From Micromonospora tarensis (GTDB taxonomy: Bacteria > Actinomycetota > Actinomycetes > Mycobacteriales > Micromonosporaceae), in assembly GCF_016803395.1 (NCBI RefSeq), contig NZ_JAEVHL010000007.1, forward strand, positions 1 to 64,000: a DNA stretch of 64,000 nucleotides, in the 5' to 3' direction. Each line of letters opens with the position of its first letter. Positions within the stretch are counted from its first letter, which is position 1. Under the pieces are notes generated by a model, which worked only from the letters and a program-made list of their open reading frames with translations, ran no database searches and was not told the DNA's origin. The position numbers and the translations under genes are program-made. Shown here in pieces: positions 1 through 7,342 of the stretch.

Positions 1-1986
1 GGCGCGCTGCCCCACTCCCGGCGGACCTCGGGCGTTGAGATACTTGCCTCTGTGTTTCCTTCCGGGCCTGCGTTCCGTTTCCCGCCGAGCTGGGTCGATG
101 AGCTGCACGACGCGGTTGGTTGGTGGACCCGTTCTGATGACCAGCCGTGGGGCCGAGCCGGCGGTGTAGCTCTGCCGCTCGCCCTTTCGGAGGTTCGAAG
201 CTGGATCACCGGGCCGTTCAGCGGTGTGCGGAAGCAACCGTGGAGGTCGGCGATGGAAGACCTCCGTCTTGCCGCCGGCAGGTGCGGCCAGCATCTGCGG
301 ACGGAACTGGGCCAAGATCTCCTCGATGTGGACGACCAGTCCCGACGGCTCATCGCGATCGTCTCGCAGAAGGGAAAAGTCGACGGCGCGGTGGGCGGGT
401 GGTTGGCGGGGGTGCCGGCGCCAAAGGCGACGGTAGAGAAGCTGCTGGCCCGGCTCACGGAGCCGGCGGTAGCCGTTGCGGCCTGGCGCGACCTGGTGGA
501 CGCCTGCCAGACGAGCGGAACCTCCGCCGACGACCTCGGCAGCCGCCGCGACTTGTTCCGCGCACTGCTGTCCAGGGCCGAAATCAGCCTCCGCATCACC
601 GGGCGGACCCTGACCGGCGTACTTCACGACAGCGCCGCCTTCGTGACCGAGGCCCGTGTTCACATCGGTGATCTCGATCGGGACGACGTGGCGACGTGGC
701 CAGGTCTTGATGAGGCGGCCGGGCTGGACGAAGCCGCGCGACTTGCACTGTGTGAGCAACTGATCGCCTCCCGTGCGCAGGGCGGCCACCACGTCGTATG
801 GTTCGCGTTTGGTCAGGCCCACATCGACACCTCGTACTTCGCCGTGGGTCCGGTCACCTTCTACTGCGCGCCGATGATGCAGGCCATGATCGGCATGACC
901 GGGCCAGGAAAGGAGTGGGTGCCTGCCGAGCTCCGGCGAACCGACGGGTGGCTGAGGCCTAAGGACATCCCCACTGACGACGATCTCGTCTTCGCCCGTG
1001 TCGATCTGGGTCAGGGGCGCTTCGCTGATCCAATCCGCCGCGCCACGGACCTCGCCCACGCGACCGTTGCGGTCGCGAAGTTCGAGACCGGTACCCGCAA
1101 CTGGACGCCGTGGAGCGGTTACATCCACGCAGTCGATGGCCGTGTTACCGGCATGCCCCTGCTCTCTGCACCGAAGCCGGAGCCTGAGTTGGTGCCGCAT
1201 GAAGATCCGACCGGCGATGTGCTGGAGGATCTCTCCGCCACGCTGGGAGCGCGGCTCTCGCCGGTGCCGGAAGAGCTGCACGAGGTGATCAACCTAATGC
1301 GGTGGTGGCAGGAGGCTGGGGAGCAGTCGAACCTGCCCCGCGTCGTTCTCGACGTACGCGTGGTGGAGTGGGTCGCGTCCCTTGTCGGCGGCGGCAAGTG
1401 GTACGAGTTCCTCACATGCACCTGGCAGCAGCAGTGGATCAGAAGCCGGATTCGAGCTCACCTATTCAATACGTGTATCGAAGCTGCCGGTGAGCCGCAC
1501 GCTGTCGCGCCCGAGCACCGCGCGCAGATGACCAGCCTCCGCGGCAAGCTCCAAGTGAATCATGGTCGAGGTGCCTACACCAGTCACCTGGACCACGCCT
1601 TGGCGGCCCTGCCCGGCCTCCGATCGATGCACCCGGTTCACACCCGCACCAGTCGCCGGTTGACCACCCTCGCCGACCGGCTGGCAACAACCGCGACGCT
1701 GGAGCAGTGGTGCAGCCAGTTGGAAGTGGACTGGACCTCGCAGGTCGATCGCCTCCAGCGGCTGCGGAACGCGCTCGCCCATGGTGGCCCAGCCTCGTCG
1801 GACGCCGTGGACACTGTCGCGTCGTTCGGGCGCGATCTGGCACGGATGACGCTCCGGGTCACCCTGACAGGTCTTCTCGACGGCCGTGGCTCGGTGATCG
1901 CCCATGAAGAGATCAAGACTGCGGCCGACGCCTGGCGCGCCGGCATACCGCTCGCGCCTGACGTCGCCACCGCGTTGTTCGCCTAG
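1..1986 (+). CDS. HEPN-ending hypothetical protein, 5' end outside window
   Basis: The frame is open back to base 1, so the gene probably begins upstream. The first possible start inside the window is GTG at 52, giving 644 residues. I do not recognise most of the protein. Near the C-terminus it has RLRNALAHG, which fits the R-x(4-6)-H motif of HEPN domains, followed by a helix-rich tail. HEPN domains are often RNases or toxin-like effectors in anti-phage systems (family knowledge). The gene lies next to a MORC-type restriction locus, so a defence role is plausible, but that is inference from position plus one motif. No signal peptide or membrane segment is seen. Confidence 0.6.
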   Translation, partial: GALPHSRRTSGVEILASVFPSGPAFRFPPSWVDELHDAVGWWTRSDDQPWGRAGGVALPLALSEVRSWITGPFSGVRKQPWRSAMEDLRLAAGRCGQHLRTELGQDLLDVDDQSRRLIAIVSQKGKVDGAVGGWLAGVPAPKATVEKLLARLTEPAVAVAAWRDLVDACQTSGTSADDLGSRRDLFRALLSRAEISLRITGRTLTGVLHDSAAFVTEARVHIGDLDRDDVATWPGLDEAAGLDEAARLALCEQLIASRAQGGHHVVWFAFGQAHIDTSYFAVGPVTFYCAPMMQAMIGMTGPGKEWVPAELRRTDGWLRPKDIPTDDDLVFARVDLGQGRFADPIRRATDLAHATVAVAKFETGTRNWTPWSGYIHAVDGRVTGMPLLSAPKPEPELVPHEDPTGDVLEDLSATLGARLSPVPEELHEVINLMRWWQEAGEQSNLPRVVLDVRVVEWVASLVGGGKWYEFLTCTWQQQWIRSRIRAHLFNTCIEAAGEPHAVAPEHRAQMTSLRGKLQVNHGRGAYTSHLDHALAALPGLRSMHPVHTRTSRRLTTLADRLATTATLEQWCSQLEVDWTSQVDRLQRLRNALAHGGPASSDAVDTVASFGRDLARMTLRVTLTGLLDGRGSVIAHEEIKTAADAWRAGIPLAPDVATALFA

Positions 1987-2065
1987 CTAGACACCTGGCT
2001 CTCCGTCGGCGGCCCTATGTCGCGCTGGATCATCTTCAGGCCCACCTCGGCTGGCGGGCCGACCT

Positions 2066-2121
2066 CCGTGGGCCGTAGATCACGCAACTTGAGCCGTGGG
2101 CCGCAGATCGCGCAGTTTAAC
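2066..2121. repeat. two-copy 28-bp tandem repeat
   Basis: Two adjacent 28-bp units (2066-2093 and 2094-2121) both begin CCGTGGGCCG and share AGATC and CGCA blocks; they differ at a handful of positions. They lie in the 330-base gap between the HEPN-type gene and the next gene. The rest of that gap shows no gene. The function is unknown; the units could be protein-binding sites. Confidence 0.6.
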
Positions 2122-2317
2122 CTGTAAGGAAGAGCGAGTGGTGATTTCGCTGGGGGCTCGCATATCGTTTCCGAGATGCCCGCCGGCGATGGGAGCATGC
2201 TGGCGGCGCCACTGTGGCGGGCCGGGCGAACAATCCCTCTGACTCGTACGAGTCCCCCGCCGCAAACTGCGTTCTGCGCCCTCAAAGTGGTTGACTGCTT
2301 CGAGGCTTCGAGAGGAG

Positions 2318-3046
2318 ATGCGGTTGATCCCCCACACCCACATCCAGCTTGATCCGGCTTTTCCGGAGAATGCACCGTTTTGGATGCCGGCAGAAGACGA
2401 AATCCATGAAGAGGGCGTCGGATTCTTCCAAGGCGTGTGGGCGATATTCGATGTGCCGTTGTCGGAAGCGGCCCAGGTGGTAGCCGACGAACGGGCTGCG
2501 GCAACTGCAGTCGACGCCGCGGCGAACGATGCTACGACGTTCGAGTATTTCGCCCGGTTGATCGAAGCACACAACCCTGATTTCCCGTCCGAAGATCCCG
2601 AGGATGAGGCAGGCATGGCCGCGCTTGCCAAACATGGTGACGTCGACTCGGTCACTCTGTGTCACCTTGAACTCGGGGTCGCCGGGCTAACGTATGCATT
2701 GGCGGCGATCGGGTGCGTGCCGGCTGCCAGTTGCCGCAGTCACGCCGAGCGATCCTGGGCCGAGCGGCCGGTGGTTGTGGCCGCCATCGACCGAGTGCAC
2801 GCGGACTGGTTGCAGCCGCTGGTCGAGAGCGCGTCCTGCGGATTCGACCTCGATGACCTGCGTCCGCAGTTTCTGACTATCCATGCGCGGTCGATCAAGG
2901 AGATGATGGACTTGGCCGCAGCCATTCTGGCCAAGGCTGAACACGATCCGCCACCGCCCCTGTGCTGGGGGCCGTCCTCGAATGATGAACAACCCCCGGA
3001 GGATCGCGTCGAAGTGGACGGGCAGCAGTCGCTGTTCAACTGCTGA
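2318..3046 (+). CDS. hypothetical protein
   Basis: About 242 residues, acidic, no recognisable domain, membrane segment or signal peptide. The start is unclear. ATG 2318 sits directly against an AGAGGAG purine run, while TTG 2324 lies at a better distance from the same run; TTG 2291 would add nine residues. The C-terminus ends QSLFNC and follows a Pro-rich stretch (DPPPPL). It reads toward the Vsr gene, 220 bases downstream on the same strand. It could be an accessory gene of the restriction locus, but nothing in the sequence shows that. Confidence 0.5.
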   Translation: MRLIPHTHIQLDPAFPENAPFWMPAEDEIHEEGVGFFQGVWAIFDVPLSEAAQVVADERAAATAVDAAANDATTFEYFARLIEAHNPDFPSEDPEDEAGMAALAKHGDVDSVTLCHLELGVAGLTYALAAIGCVPAASCRSHAERSWAERPVVVAAIDRVHADWLQPLVESASCGFDLDDLRPQFLTIHARSIKEMMDLAAAILAKAEHDPPPPLCWGPSSNDEQPPEDRVEVDGQQSLFNC

Positions 3047-3264
3047 GCGTCTGGCGAGTCATTGGACGCTTCTTCCTGGCAGCCCTGTCCGTCGTAGCCT
3101 TGGGGAGGTTCTTGGCTGCTCGGATCAACGGGTCGCCAGTAGGACTGCGACGGCCTGCTGAGAATTGGCCGGAAGCCGGCCCGCTTTTGGTCTGCCTTGG
3201 GAAGGCTCCAGGCTCCATGTGGCGGCCGGGCGCGGACGGCCATGCCGATCACTATCCTGGTGGC

Positions 3265-3711
3265 ATGGGGCAGGCGGGCTCTGGTAGCGGCACTGACGCT
3301 CGGGGTTGGGTCTCGACCCAGGCCGGCGCGCATCTGCGCGGGCGCCGGGTACGCGACACAGGACCAGAGATCGCCCTCCGCAGCGCCGTGCACGCCCTCG
3401 GGATGCGTTTCCGGCTGCAGCGACAGGTGGTCGGCCGCTGCAAACCTGACCTCGTGTTCATGGGGCGGCGCTTGGCAGTGTTCGTTGACGGCTGCTTCTG
3501 GCACGGTTGTCCCCAGCACGGACCGCAGGCCTTCCGAGGACCGAATGCGGATCGCTGGCGTCAGAAACTGCGGGACAACCAGGAGCGGGACCGCCGCAAC
3601 GATGCTGCCCTGGCCGATGCAGGGTGGCGCGTGGTGCGACTGTGGGAGTGTGAGATCAAAGCTGATGTGATGGCTGCGGCCCGACAGGTGCAGCGGGCTT
3701 TCCAGAGCTGA
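3265..3711 (+). CDS. vsr: very short patch repair endonuclease (Vsr)
   Basis: A 148-residue protein with the Vsr signature: DTGPEIALR near residue 31, KPDLVF with Asp62, then AVFVDGCFWHGCPQHG containing the conserved His80 and His85, and a C-terminal ADAGWRVVRLWECE block. Vsr nicks DNA 5' of the T in T:G mismatches that arise when 5-methylcytosine deaminates, so it protects a genome carrying a C5 methyltransferase. The partner methyltransferase is convergent and overlaps its last 56 bases. The frame is open further upstream (from 3100), but ATG 3265 places the Vsr core at the usual distance from the N-terminus. The length matches family members. Confidence 0.9.
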   Translation: MGQAGSGSGTDARGWVSTQAGAHLRGRRVRDTGPEIALRSAVHALGMRFRLQRQVVGRCKPDLVFMGRRLAVFVDGCFWHGCPQHGPQAFRGPNADRWRQKLRDNQERDRRNDAALADAGWRVVRLWECEIKADVMAAARQVQRAFQS

Positions 3712-5551
3712 CGAAGCGCGCGCCGAAGTGGCAGTTGTTGCGAAGGGGGCACGTTCGACAAAGTTGCCTGCTGGGCTCAGTCCGGCAAACGGTAGCGCCC
3801 AGTAGCCGCACGGCTGCCATGCGCGATGCTGCGTGTACCCCAGACCCAACGAGCAGCGCGAGGTCGAGCCTGCCGGCGGTGAGTCGGTTCGTCGTGTGTG
3901 AGTCGCTGCCGACCACTCGTGCTGCCACGCGGGTTGCCGTCTGGTTGGGTACCAGGCGGTCTTCGCCGAGGAGTAGTCGGAAGAGGTCTGTCTCGGCTGC
4001 CCGCAGTCGGAGTTTGATCTCCAGCTGGTCGGGGTTGTGAGCGACGTCGGGGTCGTCCAGCAGCGGGGCGAGCCGCTCGACGGCGTTACGAAGCCTTGAC
4101 GTGGTCCTACCGTCAAGAACGCGTTCCAGCAGTTGCCGCGTCAGGGGGGCTGTGTCTCGTAGAGGTTCCAGTGTGGCGCCGAGTCCAGGCTGGCCACCGA
4201 TCATCGCCACCAGCGCCGCCAAGGCGGGTGCACGGCCCTGCGACGGCAGCAGGTACCAGTGATCGCCCAGACGCTGACGGGTGGCGTGCTGAGCGAGAAT
4301 TTTGCGGACGGTACCCCACTCGCGGTGCTCGTCGTCTGACGTTTCCTCTTGAGCCATGAGTGCCAGTGCGGCGGCCTCACCGAGCATCGGTGGTACGGCG
4401 TTGCCGATCTGTCGGAAGGCGTCACTGCGGGTTCCGGCGAAACGGAAGCTGTCGGGGAACGTCTGGATGCGTGCTGCCTCACGGACGGTGAGGGTGCGGT
4501 GCTCCTCCGGGTGGATGTACCAGTAGCCATCCTTGGCGATGTGCGCGGTGATCGACCGACTCCGGTCGTCCCAGTCCAGGCGCTTGTACTTGTCATCAAA
4601 GGTGTCGGCGGTGTACCGACGCAGGCTCGGGTCGATGGCGGAGTAGAGGGTTTTCGACGTCATCAGCGCGAAGACTTTGCGGTCGTCATCCCGGACGGGG
4701 CGGGTCATGTGATCGAACACGAGCCCGTTCTCAGCATTGCGTCGCATGCGCTGGGCGAATGGGCTCAGATGCTCTGACCTATGTTCCATCCGACGTCCGC
4801 CGGTGCCCAACTGTAGCCGCGGCAGGTCATGGATGGCCTCTCGCAGAGTCGTGAAGTGCTCGGCCTCCTCCGGCCAGGTGAACGCCCCATCGTCTCGGCG
4901 GGCGAGCAGGATCAGCCGCTGGCGGTGTTGGGGAACTCCGTGGCGCCACGCGTCGACCAGCCGGACCTGTGTGCGGTAACCGGCCTGCTCCAACGTTGCG
5001 ACAATGGTTCGCACCACGAACATCTCATCGCCAAGTGCCATGTCCGGCACGTTCTCCATCAGCACCGCTCGTGGGCGGACCTTGAGAACGACGTCGACGA
5101 AGGCACGCCACAGTTCCTTGCGGTGGTCTTCTTCGTCTCTTTTGCCCGCTTCGACCAGACTGCGAATCTTGCTACGCCCCGCCCGGCTGAACGGCTGGCA
5201 GGGCGGCCCTCCGGCCACGAGGTCAATGTTGACCTTCCGGAGGAGTCGCACGAGACCTGCCCGGGCGACGTCATCGCCGAGATCGACGTCCAGAGCTAGC
5301 CCTGGAAAGTTCGCCCGATGAGTGTCCAGCGCCTTGCGGTCGTGGTCCACGGCGGCGGCGACGGTCCACCCTGCGTCGGTCAGGCCCTGGCTCAATCCGC
5401 CGGCCCCGGAGAACAGGTCGACCGCGAGGCGCCCGCCCGCAGCCAGCCGTTGTTCACACCACTGCGGGAATGACTCCAGGCTGCAGCTGTCCTCGCGAGG
5501 GAGGAGTCGAAGGTCGTCGCTCCGCTGCAGCTTCACACCGTAGGTGGCCAC
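3656..5551 (-). CDS. DNA (cytosine-5-)-methyltransferase with C-terminal four-cysteine extension
   Basis: A 631-residue C5 methyltransferase. Residues 43-55 hold the SAM motif LFSGAGG; GGPPCQPFS has the catalytic Cys118; ENVP, VPQHRQRL and QIGNAVPP give motifs VI, VIII and X. The catalytic domain ends near residue 395, and about 235 further residues end in a C-x8-C-x2-C-x5-C cluster. That cluster resembles the [4Fe-4S] loop of HhH-GPD DNA glycosylases (EndoIII uses C-x6-C-x2-C-x5-C). A glycosylase-like or target-binding role for the tail is inference. The start is GTG 5551. It is convergent with vsr and divergent from the MORC gene, matching restriction loci built around MORC ATPases. Confidence 0.9.
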   Translation of the reverse strand: MATYGVKLQRSDDLRLLPREDSCSLESFPQWCEQRLAAGGRLAVDLFSGAGGLSQGLTDAGWTVAAAVDHDRKALDTHRANFPGLALDVDLGDDVARAGLVRLLRKVNIDLVAGGPPCQPFSRAGRSKIRSLVEAGKRDEEDHRKELWRAFVDVVLKVRPRAVLMENVPDMALGDEMFVVRTIVATLEQAGYRTQVRLVDAWRHGVPQHRQRLILLARRDDGAFTWPEEAEHFTTLREAIHDLPRLQLGTGGRRMEHRSEHLSPFAQRMRRNAENGLVFDHMTRPVRDDDRKVFALMTSKTLYSAIDPSLRRYTADTFDDKYKRLDWDDRSRSITAHIAKDGYWYIHPEEHRTLTVREAARIQTFPDSFRFAGTRSDAFRQIGNAVPPMLGEAAALALMAQEETSDDEHREWGTVRKILAQHATRQRLGDHWYLLPSQGRAPALAALVAMIGGQPGLGATLEPLRDTAPLTRQLLERVLDGRTTSRLRNAVERLAPLLDDPDVAHNPDQLEIKLRLRAAETDLFRLLLGEDRLVPNQTATRVAARVVGSDSHTTNRLTAGRLDLALLVGSGVHAASRMAAVRLLGATVCRTEPSRQLCRTCPLRNNCHFGARFVSSGKPAAPVGPQPSHQL

Positions 5552-5854
5552 CCGGACGCCGTCCCCCCAATCGGTACCTCACGCAGATTTCGGTCGCACG
5601 TGTGTATGAACGACCGGTCAGGCACACTGTACGACGATGATCGCTTTTCGTCACGTCGCAGCGCTGCACTGTCCGGGTCGTCCTCGTCGGCGCCCGCCGG
5701 TCTCGCCGGTCTCGCCACTGTAGGCGGTCCGTCCGCCGGCACGCCTGGTGCCCCCAACCCCACCAGGTCGCGGTGATCTCGCCCCGTTCGTGGGACGGAG
5801 AACGTCGGAGAGGGGTCGTATGCTGGCGCCCTGTAACACGAGTGAAGGGCACCG
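5552..5854. promoter_or_regulatory. divergent promoter region
   Basis: A 303-base gap between the divergent methyltransferase and MORC ATPase genes. It must contain the promoters for both directions. I could not pick convincing -10/-35 pairs by eye. A purine run (GTGAAGGG) lies 5 bases before the ATG at 5855. Confidence 0.35.
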
Positions 5855-7342
5855 ATGACGGTCGAGCCGCGCGCACTGCACGCACCCCCCAACGCCGCTG
5901 CTCTGATCGAGTCCCTGCGCGCCCTGGGTTACCACCTACCGGACGCGATTGCCGACCTAGCCGACAACTCTGTGACCGCTGGCGCCCGCTCGGTCAGCGT
6001 GGAGTACAACGCCGATCGGGGAACCGGCTGGGTGGCTGTGGTCGATGACGGCAGGGGCATGACCGAGGAGCAGCTCCACCGGGCCATGCACCTAGGCGTG
6101 GATGGACCTCTGGCGCCGCGCCCACGCGGGGACCTGGGCCGTTTCGGCCTCGGGCTGAAGACTGCCTCGTTCTCGCAGGCCCGCAGGCTCACCGTTCTCA
6201 CGCGCACGGCCGCCGGCGCCATGGCTGCCCGCACCTGGGATCTGGGATTCGTTGCTGAGCGGGGCGACTGGTACGTCCTCGACAGCGTTGATGACGAGGC
6301 GCTACGCATAGCAGAGCAACTCGGGATGGCCTTCCCGGGGACGATGGTGCTGTGGCGTGACCTCGACCGCTGTGGTTACGGGAGTCAGCTGACCGACGGC
6401 ATGGCCGGCGTGCGCGACCAGCTGGCGGCGGTATTCGGTCGCTTCCTGCGCGACGGACGCCTCCGCCTGACCGTCGGTGGCCAACGGGTGCGGGGTTGGG
6501 ACCCCTTTCTGACGGCGCACCCAGCGACCCAGGACCTCGGCTCCGCGCTGGTGGAGGGCGGGCTGTCGACCGCCGGCGTGACACCTTACGTCCTTCCGCA
6601 CCCCTCCCGGCTTACCAACGTCGAGGCCCTGGCAGCCACCGGTGCCTCGGGGTGGAGCTCGCACCAGGGTTTCTACGTCTACCGCAACAACCGTCTCCTC
6701 ACGCTGGGAGGCTGGCTCGGACTCGCCGGCCTGCGCCGCACGCCGCAGTGCCAGCTCGCACGCATAGCGGTCGAGGTCACCAGCGACGACGACCACTACT
6801 GGCAGGTCGACATCCGTAAGGCCCGGGTCAGCCCGCCACCAGTACTACGCGACCGGCTACGCGAGATCGCGGTGCTCACACGTACGCGCTCCGAGCAGGT
6901 CTTCCGCCACCGTGGCACGTCGGTGGTTCCCGCCAGCCGGAGGGACAGCGGTGCACTGACCTTCGTCTGGCAACAGCGCAGCCGGCGGGGCCAGATTGGC
7001 TACCAGATCAACCGGGACCACCCAGTTGTCGCAGCCGCACTGGCAACCCAGGAAAAGGCGGCTGTAGAGGTGGCCCTACGACTGGTGGAGGAAGCACTGC
7101 CCGTCGGCCTGATCGCTACCGAGGTGACGGCCGCTCCCGACCGCGCGGCGCAGGCACCTCTCGACGGCGCTGGCCAAGACGAGGTGGCCGCACTCTTTCG
7201 CGCCGCGGTCGCCGCGCTACCCCATGAACCGCACAGCCGGCAGGCTGTCGTCGCCGCCCTCCGGTCGACCGAGCCGTTCAATCGCTTCCCCGAGGCGCTC
7301 GACCGCGCCTTGGACGCCGAAGGAGCAGCAGGTGCACATTGA
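5855..7342 (+). CDS. MORC/MutL-like GHKL ATPase of restriction system
   Basis: A 495-residue protein with the Bergerat ATP-binding fold: N-box LADNS with Asn38, G1 box VDDGRGM (residues 63-69) and G2 box GRFGLGLKTAS (95-105). The family (MORC-like GHKL ATPases in bacterial restriction-modification systems, described by Iyer, Abhiman and Aravind) is thought to couple ATP-driven conformational change or DNA looping to nuclease action. It is the first gene of a four-gene operon, and its last 11 bases overlap the Z1 gene. A second, similar ATPase with the same FGLG-K-ASFSQAR block occurs at 62334-63848. Confidence 0.9.
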   Translation: MTVEPRALHAPPNAAALIESLRALGYHLPDAIADLADNSVTAGARSVSVEYNADRGTGWVAVVDDGRGMTEEQLHRAMHLGVDGPLAPRPRGDLGRFGLGLKTASFSQARRLTVLTRTAAGAMAARTWDLGFVAERGDWYVLDSVDDEALRIAEQLGMAFPGTMVLWRDLDRCGYGSQLTDGMAGVRDQLAAVFGRFLRDGRLRLTVGGQRVRGWDPFLTAHPATQDLGSALVEGGLSTAGVTPYVLPHPSRLTNVEALAATGASGWSSHQGFYVYRNNRLLTLGGWLGLAGLRRTPQCQLARIAVEVTSDDDHYWQVDIRKARVSPPPVLRDRLREIAVLTRTRSEQVFRHRGTSVVPASRRDSGALTFVWQQRSRRGQIGYQINRDHPVVAAALATQEKAAVEVALRLVEEALPVGLIATEVTAAPDRAAQAPLDGAGQDEVAALFRAAVAALPHEPHSRQAVVAALRSTEPFNRFPEALDRALDAEGAAGAH

